Part shown: piece by piece, positions 34,116-44,625 of the stretch | How positions within the stretch are numbered: position 1 is the first letter of the stretch | How the letters are laid out: each line of letters begins with the position of its first letter | Source of the DNA: an uncultured Opitutales bacterium | GTDB taxonomy: Bacteria; Verrucomicrobiota; Verrucomicrobiia; Opitutales; Coraliomargaritaceae | NCBI GenBank assembly: GCA_937775295.1 | Contig: CALKBZ010000018.1 | Coordinates: forward strand, 1 to 45,966 | Direction: 5' to 3' | Length of the DNA: 45,966 nt | The notes under the pieces: model-generated | Database searches by the model: none | What the model was told of the DNA's origin: nothing | The model's input: only the letters and a program-made list of their open reading frames with translations | Translations under genes and position numbers: made by a program

Positions 34116-35037
34116 CGTCATCAGTAATTCCAAAAATGGCGTTGGCGTAGTTCTTCGCCGAGAAGGGTTGTAGATCGTCGGGTTGTTCGCCGAGGCCGAC
34201 GAAGTAGATTGGTAGCTTCAATTCACGGTAGATGCCGACGAGTGCTCCGCCGCGGCTGGTACCGTCGAGCTTGGTGATGATCAGCCCTGTGAGTGGGAAG
34301 GTTTCGTTGAAGGCGCGCGCTTGCTCAATCGAGTTGGAGCCGAGACTGCCGTCGACGACCAACCAACTGTGGTGTGGTGCTTCGGGGTCTTGTTTCTGGA
34401 TGACGCGTTTTAATTTTTCGAGCTCCTTCATTAGGTTGCTCTTGGTATGCAAGCGGCCTGCGGTGTCGAGAATCACGATGTCGCGGCCTCGGCTTTTGGC
34501 TGCTTCATACGCATCAAAGGCGACGGCGGCGGAGTCGGCGCCGTGATGGCTGGCGACGATGTCGATCTTCAGCTGATCGGCCCAGTATTTGATCTGTTCG
34601 TTGGCTGCGGCACGGAAAGTGTCGCACGCGCCAATTAGCAGGCTGTATCCTTCATTCTTATACAGGTGTCCGAGCTTAGCGGTAGTGGTCGTCTTGCCGG
34701 AGCCGTTGACGCCGATTAGGCATATGACCTCGGGCTGGTGATGCCCGACGGTGACGATGCCTTCAGAGCCTTCGAGCACGCGTGTGAGCACGGTCGCGCC
34801 GATCTTGGCCGCGTCGTGGCCGCGGATTTGCTTGTCGGCCTTGTAGGCCGCTTGAATCTCGTCGATGATTTCCTCTACGGTTTCAACGCCGAAGTCGGCA
34901 GTGTAGAGGGCTTCTTCGAGTTGATCGAGTGCGCTTTGATCCAGCTTGGCGCTGGAGAAGATGGAATCAAAGGCCTTGTGGAAAGTAGGGGTCTGACGCT
35001 TGAGCCCCTCTTTGAATTTTTTAAAGAGACTACGCAT
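34111..35037 (-). CDS. ftsY: Signal recognition particle receptor FtsY
   Basis: 308 residues: a helical N domain (EALYTADFGVETVEEIIDEI) followed by the G domain with P-loop GVNGSGKTT at about 109-117, insertion-box motif CDTFRAAANEQIKYW, DTAGRLHTKSNLMKEL, TKLDGTSRGG and GLGEQPDDLQPF. It lacks the long acidic A domain of E. coli FtsY, so it is the short form, as in many phyla. It receives SRP-ribosome complexes at the membrane. It lies 15 nt downstream of nusB in the same direction; the stop codon is inside a REP-like repeat. Confidence 0.96.
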   Translation of the reverse strand: MRSLFKKFKEGLKRQTPTFHKAFDSIFSSAKLDQSALDQLEEALYTADFGVETVEEIIDEIQAAYKADKQIRGHDAAKIGATVLTRVLEGSEGIVTVGHHQPEVICLIGVNGSGKTTTTAKLGHLYKNEGYSLLIGACDTFRAAANEQIKYWADQLKIDIVASHHGADSAAVAFDAYEAAKSRGRDIVILDTAGRLHTKSNLMKELEKLKRVIQKQDPEAPHHSWLVVDGSLGSNSIEQARAFNETFPLTGLIITKLDGTSRGGALVGIYRELKLPIYFVGLGEQPDDLQPFSAKNYANAIFGITDDA

Positions 35038-35052
35038 TCGTCGATTCCTTAC

Positions 35053-35511
35053 TTAGTCCGCTGCTTTACGCAGAGGTCGTGTGATTTTGTCCTTCATCTT
35101 ATCGAGAATCCCGTTGATGAAGCGCTTAGAGTCAGGATTTGAGAAGATCTTACTTAGATCGATCGCTTCGTTGATGCTGACGATCGGTGGGATGTCGTTG
35201 CGGTAGAGGAGCTCGTAAATCGCAAGTCGTAGGATGGCGAGGTCGACTTTAGCGATACGATCGAAGGTCCAGTTGTTGGCGTGCTCGCTAATATGGCCAT
35301 CGATGATTTCGATGTTTTCGATAGTTCCGAGCGCAAGCTCTTCGGCGAAGGCGTAGTAGGCGCGATCTTCTTCCTGGTTCTCGAAGAACTGGCAGATGTC
35401 GTCCGCCAGGATTTCCGGCTTGTTAGACTCCCATTGGTAGAGGAACTGCACGGTGCTCATGCGGTTTTCACGGCGTTGTGAGCGGCGGGTTACTGGTTCG
35501 TTGTCTTCCAT
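35053..35511 (-). CDS. nusB: Transcription antitermination factor NusB
   Basis: 152 residues. The N-terminus RRSQRRENRMSTVQFLYQWE is the family's arginine-rich RNA-binding start. The C-terminal half has WTFDRIAKVDLAILRLAIYE and IPPIVSINEAIDLSKIF, ending FINGILDKM, all typical of NusB. With NusE it binds boxA RNA in rRNA operons. The start codon lies inside the end of ribH (22-nt overlap), so ribH-nusB-ftsY read as one transcript; ribH-nusB pairing is common in bacteria. Confidence 0.95.
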   Translation of the reverse strand: MEDNEPVTRRSQRRENRMSTVQFLYQWESNKPEILADDICQFFENQEEDRAYYAFAEELALGTIENIEIIDGHISEHANNWTFDRIAKVDLAILRLAIYELLYRNDIPPIVSINEAIDLSKIFSNPDSKRFINGILDKMKDKITRPLRKAAD

Positions 35512-35966
35512 TTGTGTGTAAATTGAGCCATTTCGAGGGCTGCTTGGGCAAATTCTTTGCCACGGTTGATGGTTGTTCCGGCACGAGCCTCAGCTTGTGC
35601 GAGGTGGTTGACGACTAGGATGCCGTTAATGACGGGTACTTTTTGAGCGATACTGACATTGAGTAAGGCAGTGGCGGTACTGTCACCGATGATTTCGTGG
35701 TGATTGGTGTCACCAGCGATGACGACGCCGATCACGATGATGGCGTCGAATTGAGAATGTTGCGCGACTGTCGAGGCTGCAAAGGGGAGTTCGGCGGCTC
35801 CAGGGACACGCTCGATCAACGGGGCTTCGGCACCTGCTGCGGTGAGTGTGGCACTGGCATGCTGAACGAGCGAGTCGACCAGTGCTTCATTATAGCGCGA
35901 GGCAATGATTGCAAAGCGCAGGCCGCTGCCGTCAATTTGTTGGATACTTGGAATGTCGAGACTCAT
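35490..35966 (-). CDS. ribH: 6,7-dimethyl-8-ribityllumazine synthase
   Basis: 158 residues from the ATG at 35966; 12 extra codons upstream lack similarity. Family motifs: FAIIASRYNEALVDSLVQ, VPGAAELPFAA, and GVVIAGDTNHHEII with the catalytic His, then VPVINGILVVNHLAQAEAR. It joins the RibB product and the pyrimidine intermediate in the penultimate step of riboflavin synthesis and usually forms 60-mer or pentamer shells. It is first in the ribH-nusB-ftsY operon. A heptad tract lies in its upstream leader. Confidence 0.95.
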   Translation of the reverse strand: MSLDIPSIQQIDGSGLRFAIIASRYNEALVDSLVQHASATLTAAGAEAPLIERVPGAAELPFAASTVAQHSQFDAIIVIGVVIAGDTNHHEIIGDSTATALLNVSIAQKVPVINGILVVNHLAQAEARAGTTINRGKEFAQAALEMAQFTHKWKTTNQ

Positions 35967-35988
35967 TAGGAAAGATGAATAAGAACGC

Positions 35989-36016
35989 CGAACCTTGAAC
36001 ATTCAACGTCGAATTA
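35989..36016. repeat. Heptad-periodic tract upstream of ribH
   Basis: Four in-register units read CGAACCT, TGAACAT, TCAACGT, CGAATTA. Words share the NGAACNT/TCAACGT theme with the tracts at 36063 and 43101. Confidence 0.6.
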
Positions 36017-36062
36017 CTTATACCTCTGGTCTGGAGTTGTGCGACCTTTAAAAAATCCACAA

Positions 36063-36097
36063 TTCGATGTTGGACGTTCAACCTTCGATGTTTTTAG
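36063..36097. repeat. Heptad-periodic tract upstream of tgt
   Basis: Five in-register units read TTCGATG, TTGGACG, TTCAACC, TTCGATG, TTTTTAG. It lies 10 nt before the tgt start; with 35989-36016 it brackets the divergent ribH/tgt promoter region. Confidence 0.6.
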
Positions 36098-37222
<1,125 letters not shown>

Positions 37223-37236
37223 GGTGGTGAGTTGTC

Positions 37237-37998
37237 CTAGTAAGCTGGAAGCTCACTTTGCACTTCCCATACAATGGGCGCGACCACTGCGGCTAGAAAC
37301 AAGACTAAGATCAGCATGCGCCAACCGCTGATGTCTCGGTGGGCGACGGTGTGATTGCCTGATTCATCCCATACGGTTTGCCCCTGATTCAGTAATCGCT
37401 TGTAGGCGTAGATGTGGGTGATCAGTGCCACCAGTGGGATGCCGATGCCTTGCCCCTTGATGACTACGCCTACGCTGCGCATGATGCCTTGGCTGAAGCT
37501 GAGTTTGCTGCCGTCTTCATTGCGCAGCTGTATATTGAGGAGGAATTTACCCGGAGTGGTGCCCCAACTCATCAACAAGAGCGGTTCTACTGGGATGTAT
37601 GCCAGCAGTAAGATAATGCCGAATACGGTGTCATTCATCCGATTGAGTGCGGCATCGTTGATGATGCTGAAGATGACGCCGACGATTAAGCTGAAGATGA
37701 GGAAGTCGACTAGGCGCGCCCAGTAGCGTATCCATGGGCGAAGCTGTTCGCCAGATGCTGCGAAGTCATCGGGGGTACCTTTGGTTCGTAGGGTGGGGGG
37801 CAGAAGCTCTGATGGGCTCGGGGCTAGTTCTGCGGGGAGGAGCCCTGCAATTTCTGAAGCAGGTTGCCAGTCTGCTTGGCCTTCGGTCCAGACGAGTGTG
37901 TTTCGTGGAAGGCGTCCCGATTGGATGAGTTGTATCAGCTCGTCCTCGGAGACCGGGCCTTTGGATTGGTCAGATTCAGCGTAGTTCCATTGTTTCAT
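37237..37998 (-). CDS. GYF-2/RDD-domain membrane protein
   Basis: 253 residues from the ATG at 37998 (MKQWNYAESDQSKGPVSEDE); 17 upstream codons are not family-like. The N-terminal GYF_2 (DUF4339) domain has W-Y...GPVSEDEL and VWTEGQADWQPASE. After a proline-rich linker an RDD domain begins with YWARLVDFLIFSLIVG, followed by TM segments and TPGKFLLNIQLRNEDG. A C-terminal TM segment ends the protein (MLILVLFLAAVVAPIVW). RDD proteins are small membrane proteins, some linked to ion exchange; its role is unknown. It is convergent with tgt, 14 nt apart. Confidence 0.85.
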   Translation of the reverse strand: MKQWNYAESDQSKGPVSEDELIQLIQSGRLPRNTLVWTEGQADWQPASEIAGLLPAELAPSPSELLPPTLRTKGTPDDFAASGEQLRPWIRYWARLVDFLIFSLIVGVIFSIINDAALNRMNDTVFGIILLLAYIPVEPLLLMSWGTTPGKFLLNIQLRNEDGSKLSFSQGIMRSVGVVIKGQGIGIPLVALITHIYAYKRLLNQGQTVWDESGNHTVAHRDISGWRMLILVLFLAAVVAPIVWEVQSELPAY

Positions 37999-38104
37999 CT
38001 CAGCTACGTTACGATGGGAGCTCGGAATCCCCAGTCTTTTTTTAGCCAATGGTTCGTTTTTGAGGACTGCGCCTCCTGAGGTAAACTCAGTCGCAATAGT
38101 TTTT

Positions 38105-38133
38105 GTAGGGAGCGGGTTTATCCCGCGATTGCG
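38105..38133 (+). repeat. REP-like element GTAGGGAGCGGG...CCCGCGATTGCG
   Basis: GCGGG-TTTAT-CCCGC is a perfect 5-bp stem (38112-38126) with head GTAGGGA and tail GATTGCG, very like REP sequences of other bacteria. It lies 5 nt beyond the 3' end of the RecO-like gene. Confidence 0.65.
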
Positions 38134-38137
38134 TTGA

Positions 38138-38770
38138 TTACACTAAGCTGCCCGGTAGCATGAGGTCGGTTTCGCGCTGGAGCCAGTGGCAGAGGTTACG
38201 GCTGATCTGTGCGCACACTTCGAGCTGTTCGGGTGCTGCGCTGTCGGGCGTGGGTGGGTTGATCAATTGCTTAGCTGATTCGCGTAGAGTCGCTGGAAGC
38301 TCAGGCCACCACGCTTCGCGCACCGGATAGCCTTCGTCTTTAAGTAGGATGTAGATGGCTTTTAGAAACACAATAGCTGGGAGTGCGCGTTGGGCGAAGG
38401 CGTCTAGGGTGCGTTCGGTAATATGGTAGAGCGCTGCGGGGTCGGCCATATGCGGGCCATTTTGAGCAATGAGCGCACAGAAATCGGAGGCGTGTTGTAG
38501 TTTGCGATACGATTGGCCGATAGCGCTATGGCGGTGCACGAGTTGGTAGTCTTTAACGAAACGAGCCGTGCCCTGCTTTGAGGTTTCAAGTTGTATGTCG
38601 GCGGTATCGAATAGATCCGGTTCGGTACTCTGCGAGCGGTTCCTCGAGAGTCGCTTGAGGCAAAGGAAAGTGCCGCTCTCAGCGGTAAGAATGTCGATTT
38701 TATGAAAGGACTCGCCACTGGCAGCGATACGCAGTACCAGCGCGCGTTCGTTTACCGCGGGTGCGCTCAT
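38138..38770 (-). CDS. recO: RecO-like DNA repair protein
   Basis: 210 residues. An N-terminal OB-fold-like region (ALVLRIAASGESFHKIDILT, then ESGTFLCLKRLSR) matches the RecO pattern, followed by a helical C-terminal part (LQHASDFCALIAQNG, LYHITERTLDAFAQRALPAI). The zinc-finger cysteines of some RecO proteins are absent. RecO loads RecA on SSB-coated DNA with RecR. It is shorter than E. coli RecO (about 240). The call rests mainly on the N-terminal pattern. The start overlaps the DUF502 stop as ATGA. Confidence 0.6.
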   Translation of the reverse strand: MSAPAVNERALVLRIAASGESFHKIDILTAESGTFLCLKRLSRNRSQSTEPDLFDTADIQLETSKQGTARFVKDYQLVHRHSAIGQSYRKLQHASDFCALIAQNGPHMADPAALYHITERTLDAFAQRALPAIVFLKAIYILLKDEGYPVREAWWPELPATLRESAKQLINPPTPDSAAPEQLEVCAQISRNLCHWLQRETDLMLPGSLV

Positions 38771-39438
38771 GCACTGGCGCTGGCTTCTGCCGGATTGTTG
38801 ATAAGCACTGCCTGGCCGCTCGAGCGATCCGGCACCAATGCGCCGCCAGAGATGATTAGCTTCATGCCGTCGGTGATCGTCATCTCCAAGCGTGTGATGT
38901 CTTTTTCGGGTAGCATCAGCAGGAAGCCACTGGTTGGATTGGGCGTGGTGGGCACGAAGACGTTGACGATATGTTCGCCGGTGACGTCTTGTGTTTCGCC
39001 TTTAGCGGTACTGGTGAGGAAGCCGAGCGCGTAGCAATGCTTGCGCGGATATTCAATAAGGACGACTTTCTGGAAGACAGCCTTCTTTTGCAGGCTGAAG
39101 GTCTGCACTATTTGTTGGACGGATCGGTAGACCGTGCTGACGAAGGGTAGTCGATCCAGCAGAAGTTCCATGCTGTTGAGGAGGATGCGGCCGATAAAGA
39201 TGCGCGAGCCGTAGCCGAGTAAGGTGATGAGCAGTAACACGACCAGCACGGAAATGAACTCAAGGCCGACCTGCACGATGGGCATCGATTTAAACTCGGG
39301 ATCAAGGAACCAGAAGAAGTATTTACTGGCAGGTGTGCCGATCTTATCGAGCAGGACGCGGATGGCAATCATCGTCACGCCGAGTGGCAGAATGACGACG
39401 ATGCCAGTGATGAATGCATTTCTTAGAGAGCGTAACAT
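38767..39438 (-). CDS. DUF502-family membrane protein
   Basis: 223 residues from the ATG at 39438 (MLRSLRNAFITGIVVILPLG); 20 upstream codons look non-coding. Two TM segments at about 9-30 and 55-80, with TGIVVILPLGVTMIAI the typical DUF502 start. A soluble domain follows with VYRSVQQIVQTFS, VVLIEYPRKHCYALGF and VFVPTTPNPTSGFLLMLP, all hallmark motifs. Function is not established in the family. It overlaps recO by 4 nt. Confidence 0.9.
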   Translation of the reverse strand: MLRSLRNAFITGIVVILPLGVTMIAIRVLLDKIGTPASKYFFWFLDPEFKSMPIVQVGLEFISVLVVLLLITLLGYGSRIFIGRILLNSMELLLDRLPFVSTVYRSVQQIVQTFSLQKKAVFQKVVLIEYPRKHCYALGFLTSTAKGETQDVTGEHIVNVFVPTTPNPTSGFLLMLPEKDITRLEMTITDGMKLIISGGALVPDRSSGQAVLINNPAEASASA

Positions 39439-39555
39439 ATTGAAAATAGACTTGTCTGTCAATTGAAAGGGGAAATTCAGAGAGTGGCGAGCCTTCATGC
39501 CATTGGCTGCATGGTTTAACTTGCGATGCTTGAATTACGCTTTCTATTGGAAGCG

Positions 39556-40143
39556 ATGAAGAACCTACACCACGAGTATGACGGTTTGATTTTTGATCTA
39601 GACGGCACCTTAGCCGATACCATGCCGACGCATTTTTTCGCATGGTCGCAGTCGATGGCGGAACATGGATTAGTGCTATCCGAGGAGCGTTTTTACGCGC
39701 TCGGCGGCGTGCCTGCGTCGGAGATTATTGAGCTGCTCGCGAAAGAGCAGCACAAGGTTGTTGATGCGATCGCGGTCGCAGAGGCGAAAGAAGCCTTGTT
39801 TATGGGTTTGTTGGGCGTGGTGCAACCAGTGCTCCCGGTGCGGGCGATTGCCGAGTTTCACCGCGAGTATCTGCCGATGGCGATTGCTACGGGCAGCCCC
39901 AAGTGGGTGGCGGATCGGATCCTCCAGTCACTGGGGATCCGTGACTGGTTTGGCGCGGTGGTCGGTTCGGAGTGTGTGGCCAATTCAAAGCCAGCGCCAG
40001 ATGCCTACCTGCGCGCGGCAGAGTTAATCGGCGTCGATCCGCAGCGTTGCCATGCGTTTGAAGATACCGCGCTAGGCATTCAAGCCGCGCAGAATGCAGG
40101 CATGGTGGTGATGGACATTCATACGCTGCTGCTTCGGTCGTAA
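39556..40143 (+). CDS. HAD-superfamily hydrolase (beta-phosphoglucomutase-like)
   Basis: 195 residues from the ATG at 39556 with GGAA 5 nt upstream. Motif I is IFDLDGTLADT (nucleophile Asp and acid Asp), motif II is MAIATGSP, motif III Lys is in NSKPAPDAYL, and motif IV is CHAFEDTALGIQAAQNAGM. The helical cap between motifs I and II (HFFAWSQSMAEHG, LGGVPASEIIELL) is the C1 type of phosphoglucomutase, phosphatase and glyceraldehyde-type HADs. The substrate is probably a small sugar phosphate. Confidence 0.9.
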   Translation: MKNLHHEYDGLIFDLDGTLADTMPTHFFAWSQSMAEHGLVLSEERFYALGGVPASEIIELLAKEQHKVVDAIAVAEAKEALFMGLLGVVQPVLPVRAIAEFHREYLPMAIATGSPKWVADRILQSLGIRDWFGAVVGSECVANSKPAPDAYLRAAELIGVDPQRCHAFEDTALGIQAAQNAGMVVMDIHTLLLRS

Positions 40144-40197
40144 AACCAGTTTAGTCGTAAACCAAGAGACTCTCTTTTATTAAGTGGGTGTGAATGC

Positions 40198-40785
40198 TTA
40201 CTGCGAATTGCGGCGAAGCATTACAACGGCTAGTGCGCAGTAACCAGACAGCAGCGCGTATGTGCGGGGCTCGGGAACTGTCATGACAGCTAATGAGGCA
40301 AGTTCAAATCCGTTGCCTGACTGGAAGCCGAAAGTTGCATCGGTGTTGGCAGCAAGCGTTGTGCCAGGAGCGAATATGAAAGAGTTTGAACCAATGATGG
40401 TAGTGATTCCTGCAATGGTTAAGAAGGCTTCGTCGGCTCCAAACTCGGTGAGTTCGATTGAAACGAAATCGACGTTTTGATTGAAGCTGAATGTCATGAA
40501 CTCCGCTCCATCTGTGGATTGATTGTCAAACTGGTTCGTAATATCGTCTGATGGCATTGCATTGATGCCAAACCCGCCAGCGGGGGTCGAGTTAAACGTT
40601 CCTGAACTCGCAGTGGCTGTTAGGGTGAGCCCCCCTGAGGTAGTTGATCCAGATTCTAAATCATCGAAATTCGCTTGGGCCTGTCCTGCGCTTGTATTAT
40701 TGCCGAATGTAAAGGTCTGTGCGGATAATGAAATGTTGGAGGCCGCGATTAAAATGAGAGCGAAGAGAGGTGTATGTAGTTTCAT
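40198..40785 (-). CDS. PEP-CTERM sorted surface/secreted protein
   Basis: 195 residues from the ATG at 40785. A signal peptide (about 1-22, LFALILIAASNISLSA) is followed by a low-complexity, Thr/Ser/Gly/Asn-rich body with few charges, and a C-terminal PEP-CTERM signal: VPEPRTYALLSG, a hydrophobic stretch, then LRR. Such proteins are handled by exosortase in exopolysaccharide-making bacteria. No catalytic motif is seen. It is not in an evident operon. Confidence 0.85.
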   Translation of the reverse strand: MKLHTPLFALILIAASNISLSAQTFTFGNNTSAGQAQANFDDLESGSTTSGGLTLTATASSGTFNSTPAGGFGINAMPSDDITNQFDNQSTDGAEFMTFSFNQNVDFVSIELTEFGADEAFLTIAGITTIIGSNSFIFAPGTTLAANTDATFGFQSGNGFELASLAVMTVPEPRTYALLSGYCALAVVMLRRNSQ

Positions 40786-40800
40786 GATGCAATTTAACAT

Positions 40801-41101
40801 GAGTTAGTTATTCATCTAATAAGCGTTAGTTATGTTAATTGTCAAGCTTGAGGGAGTATTGGGAATTAAATATTCTCCTACAGCTGACGATCCCCATGGT
40901 TTCGCTCACTTCTAGTGCAAATTTTTTGGTGCTCTTGGATGAAATTTACCCGAGGGCAGGAAGAGCCTATAATCGACCCCATAACACTTCTTAGGAAACG
41001 GGATCTATCGTTGCAGCTGCAAGGTCAAAGCAGCAGCAATCCTGTATATTTCGCAGCGCTAGCTTGAATCACTCAAGCAAAGGCTGGGATTGTAGGGGCA
41101 C
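40801..41101. other. About 300-bp region between the PEP-CTERM gene and the suf terminator
   Basis: No gene supported. A 42-codon ATG frame (40938-41066) exists without RBS or recognised motifs. The right end (41090-41100) reads TTGTAGGGGCA, the head of the REP-like elements, directly next to the suf terminator. Confidence 0.5.
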
Positions 41102-41128
41102 AAAAAACGGGTCGCTTGCGCGACCCGT
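41102..41128 (-). terminator. Rho-independent terminator of the suf operon
   Basis: Minus-strand ACGGGTCGC / GCGACCCGT is a perfect 9-bp stem with a 4-nt loop, followed by six T residues (41107-41102 in plus coordinates). It starts about 29 nt after the sufT stop. Confidence 0.93.
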
Positions 41129-41156
41129 AAGGTGAAGAGAATGACTTTTTAAAAAG

Positions 41157-41708
<552 letters not shown>

Positions 41709-41715
41709 AAGTGAA

Positions 41716-41806
41716 ATAGCGTATAGCGTATAGCGGATAGTGAATGGATAATGGCGAATCAATTCAAGATTCGAGATTCGCCATTATTCATTCGCAATTG
41801 GTTAGT
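41716..41806. repeat. Long heptad-periodic tract between sufD and sufT
   Basis: Twelve or thirteen in-register 7-nt units run ATAGCGT (twice), ATAGCGG, ATAGTGA, ATGGATA, ATGGCGA, ATCAATT, CAAGATT, CGAGATT, CGCCATT, ATTCATT, CGCAATT, GGTTAGT. The first half ends in NNA or GNN type words and the second half all in ATT. The right end runs into the sufD stop codon. Confidence 0.75.
41742..41793 (-). other. Long hairpin in the sufD-sufT gap
   Basis: The arms 41742-41760 and 41775-41793 are complementary over 19 positions (GAATG, then one G-T pair, then ATAATGGCGAATC against GATTCGCCATTAT, then TCATTC) around a 14-nt loop. It is formed by the two halves of the heptad tract being reverse complements. 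No T-run follows, so it is not a standard terminator; a 3' stabiliser for upstream suf mRNA is a plausible role. Confidence 0.6.
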
Positions 41807-43097
41807 GAATCTTCGATTCGAATTTGTTGCGGATCAGTTCGCGGAGGTTGTCGGCGAGCTCATCGCTACCGACTTTCTCGATCACTTCCTCGAAGAAGCC
41901 GAAAACCATGAGCTTCATCGCGTCGCGCTTGGTAATGCCACGCTGCATCATATAGAAAAGCTCTTCGGAATCGACGTTACCAGTGGTAGCACCGTGTGAG
42001 CACTTCACATCGTTGGCTAGAATCTCTAGGCCGGGAAGTGCATTGGCCTCGGCGGTTGGGTCGAGCAGCAAGTTACGGTTGGTCTGATAAGCGTCGGTCT
42101 GCTGCGCGCCTTCGGCGACTTTGATCAAGCCGGAAAAGATGGTGCGTGCATTGTCGAGCAGTGCATTCTTATACAGCAGGTCGGATACGGCATTGCCGGC
42201 GTTGTGCGTCTGGAAAGTGCGTTGATCGAATTCTTGCGAATTTTCGGCTACGGTCAGCGAATACATTTTCACATCCGCGCCAGGACCCTCGATACGTGTT
42301 TGATTTTCAAAACGCGCACGTTCAGCGCCGATGTTGACCGCGACGTTATTTACCAATGTGTCGCGCTCGGCGACTGTAGTGTCGAGTTGGAAGGAGACGG
42401 TTTTTTGATTCCAATCCTGCACGACCTTGCGAAAGACCTTGGCGCCGCTGGCTGCGTGGATGTTCGAAACCGAGACGTTCAAGGCTTGGTTCGCTGCTGT
42501 TTCGGAGAAGAAGATGTCGACCACCGAAGCATTCGAATTAGCCTCTGCAATAATTAATGTATGTGGGAACACGGCTGCCATCTTGCCGCTAGTCCAATAA
42601 TAATTGACGAACGGCTTCTCAATTTCGACGCCCTTGGGGACGAAGAGGATCGAGCCTGCCTTGACTAGCTCTGCATGTAGGCCGAAGTATTTCTCTGAAC
42701 CCAACTCTGTGGATTCTTGAAGGAAGTATTTTTCCATCAACTCGGGGTGCTGTGCAATGGCGTCGAGCACGGGCAGGTAGATGACGCCCTGTGCGGCGAG
42801 TTTTTCGCTGATGCCTTCGAACTGCGCTTGCGCATCGTCGGCGAAGACGAGTTGACCGGCGCGATCACTTACCAGGTTTGAGCGCTCGACGAGCTCAGTA
42901 AGCGTGTCGGCGGTGGGAGCCGCTGCGGGCGCAAAGCCGTCGATGCTGAGCCTGCCGACTGAAGCAAAGCGCCAGCGCTCATCGCGTGCGGTGGGCGCAG
43001 GTAGTATCTCAAATTGAGCTTTGCCGCTGTCGCGGCGGGCACTGAGCCATGCGGGTTCGTTGGTGGTGTTTGTTGGTTGTTCCAAGACTGTAGTCAT
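41802..43097 (-). CDS. sufD: Fe-S cluster assembly protein SufD
   Basis: 431 residues from the ATG at 43097 ([20 protein letters not shown]); 22 further upstream codons overlap an intergenic heptad tract. The C-terminal beta-helix of the SufB/SufD family is clear: [73 protein letters not shown] and [20 protein letters not shown]. It forms the SufBC2D scaffold with SufB and SufC. It lies 70 nt after sufB, with a hairpin in between. Confidence 0.93.
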   Translation of the reverse strand: MTTVLEQPTNTTNEPAWLSARRDSGKAQFEILPAPTARDERWRFASVGRLSIDGFAPAAAPTADTLTELVERSNLVSDRAGQLVFADDAQAQFEGISEKLAAQGVIYLPVLDAIAQHPELMEKYFLQESTELGSEKYFGLHAELVKAGSILFVPKGVEIEKPFVNYYWTSGKMAAVFPHTLIIAEANSNASVVDIFFSETAANQALNVSVSNIHAASGAKVFRKVVQDWNQKTVSFQLDTTVAERDTLVNNVAVNIGAERARFENQTRIEGPGADVKMYSLTVAENSQEFDQRTFQTHNAGNAVSDLLYKNALLDNARTIFSGLIKVAEGAQQTDAYQTNRNLLLDPTAEANALPGLEILANDVKCSHGATTGNVDSEELFYMMQRGITKRDAMKLMVFGFFEEVIEKVGSDELADNLRELIRNKFESKIH

Positions 43098-43100
43098 TTT

Positions 43101-43135
43101 GTATTCAAAGTTGAATGTTCGATGTCCAGCATTCG
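43101..43135. repeat. Heptad-periodic tract between sufB and sufD
   Basis: Five in-register units read GTATTCA, AAGTTGA, ATGTTCG, ATGTCCA, GCATTCG. It begins 3 nt beyond the sufD start codon on the upstream side. Confidence 0.6.
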
Positions 43136-43138
43136 TGA

Positions 43139-43160
43139 TCCTCGGTCTAACGACCGAGGA
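43139..43160 (-). other. Hairpin in the sufB-sufD gap
   Basis: TCCTCGGTC / GACCGAGGA is a perfect 9-bp stem with a TAAC loop, 7 nt after the sufB stop. It has no T-run. It may tune relative sufB and sufD levels through RNA processing. Confidence 0.6.
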
Positions 43161-43167
43161 CACGATG

Positions 43168-44592
43168 CTAGCCGACGCTGCCTTCCATTTCCATGTCGAT
43201 GAGGCGTTTGAGTTCGACGGAGTATTCCATTGGGAAGGCTTTCATCAATTCATTGACGAATCCATTCACCGCGAGGCTCATGGCTTCGCCTTCGTTGAGG
43301 CCGCGTTGCATCATATAGAAAATTTGCTCGGCGCTCACTTTGGAGACGCTGGCTTCGTGTTGTACGGTATTGTTCTCACCACGTGTGGTGATGGCAGGAT
43401 AGGTGTCGGTGCGGCTGTTGGTGTTGATCAGCAATGCGTCACACTCGGTATTGTTCTTACAATTCTTGAGGTGCTTTGGCATGTGCACTTGGCCGCGGTA
43501 GGTGGAGCGTCCTTTGCCGATCGAAATCGACTTGGAGATGATGTTACTCGTGGTGTTATCCGCGAGGTGCATCATTTTAGCGCCGGTGTCTTGGTGCTGT
43601 CCGTCATTCGCAAGTGCGATGGACAGCACTTCGCCGCGGGCGCCTTTGCCCTTCAGGACCACGCCTGGATACTTCATTGTGAGACGTGAGCCGATATTGC
43701 AGTCGATCCACTTCACTTCGGCACCTTCGTCGGCCATGCCGCGCTTGGTGACGAGGTTGAAGACGTTGGACGACCAGTTCTGTACGGTGATGTATTGAAT
43801 CTTGGCACCCTTGAGTGCGACAAGTTCAACCACCGCGCTATGTAGCGTAGCGGTCTCAAACTTAGGTGCAGTGCAGCCTTCCATGTAAGTGATCTCAGCG
43901 CCTTCGTCGGCGATGATGAGCGTGCGCTCGAATTGGCCAAAGTTTTCCGCGTTGATACGGAAGTAAGCTTGGAGGGGCTGCTTGAGCTTTACACCCTTTG
44001 GTACGTAGATGAAACTACCGCCGGAGAAAGTCGCGCTGTTAAGTGCAGAGAACTTGTTGTCCGAAGTCGGGATGACCTTGCCGAAGTAAGGTTTGAAGAT
44101 CTCTGGATATTTCATCAGGCCTTCAGTCGATCCGACGAAGATGACGCCTTCTTTTTCAAGGTCTTCCTTCATGCGGGAGTAAGACGCTTCCGAGTCGAAC
44201 TGTGCTTCCACGCCAGCAAGGAACTTGCGCTCTTGCTCGGGGATGCCGAGGCGCTCGAACGTTTCCTTCACATCATCGGGCACATCGTCCCAAGAGCGTG
44301 CAGGCACTTGACCTTTTGAAAGGTAGTAGCGGATTTTGTCGAAGTGGATGTTCTCCAAATCTTTGTCGGCCCACTTGGTTGGCATCGGCTTCTTCTCAAA
44401 GATTTCGAGTGCTTTGAGGCGGAAGTCGAGGATCCAAGGATCTTCGTTTTTCACATTGGAGATGTATCTAATGGTATCTTCAGTGAGACCGGTGCCGGCG
44501 TCATACGCGTAATCTTCGGGATACTTGAAGTTTCCTTTTTCGGTATCGACGTTGATTGCTTCGTTTTGAATTTCTGTATCTGTATTAGGCAT
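43168..44592 (-). CDS. sufB: Fe-S cluster assembly protein SufB
   Basis: 474 residues. N-terminal [20 protein letters not shown], then [14 protein letters not shown], matches SufB. Further motifs are [77 protein letters not shown], the conserved Cys in [17 protein letters not shown], and [20 protein letters not shown]. It is the scaffold subunit on which clusters are built. It sits 33 nt after sufC. The start codon is the ATG at 44592. Confidence 0.97.
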   Translation of the reverse strand: MPNTDTEIQNEAINVDTEKGNFKYPEDYAYDAGTGLTEDTIRYISNVKNEDPWILDFRLKALEIFEKKPMPTKWADKDLENIHFDKIRYYLSKGQVPARSWDDVPDDVKETFERLGIPEQERKFLAGVEAQFDSEASYSRMKEDLEKEGVIFVGSTEGLMKYPEIFKPYFGKVIPTSDNKFSALNSATFSGGSFIYVPKGVKLKQPLQAYFRINAENFGQFERTLIIADEGAEITYMEGCTAPKFETATLHSAVVELVALKGAKIQYITVQNWSSNVFNLVTKRGMADEGAEVKWIDCNIGSRLTMKYPGVVLKGKGARGEVLSIALANDGQHQDTGAKMMHLADNTTSNIISKSISIGKGRSTYRGQVHMPKHLKNCKNNTECDALLINTNSRTDTYPAITTRGENNTVQHEASVSKVSAEQIFYMMQRGLNEGEAMSLAVNGFVNELMKAFPMEYSVELKRLIDMEMEGSVG

Positions 44593-44593
44593 A

Positions 44594-44614
44594 TAAATTA
44601 ATGGTTAATGGCGG
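44594..44614. repeat. Short heptad-periodic tract upstream of sufB
   Basis: Three in-register units read TAAATTA, ATGGTTA, ATGGCGG, in the sufC-sufB gap; ATGGNNA words also occur in the sufD-sufT tract. Confidence 0.4.
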
Positions 44615-44625
44615 AGGACTCACGC

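Noticed and set aside
41716-41806. Heptad tract as a CRISPR array
   Set aside because: Units are 7 nt with no spacers and no cas genes nearby.
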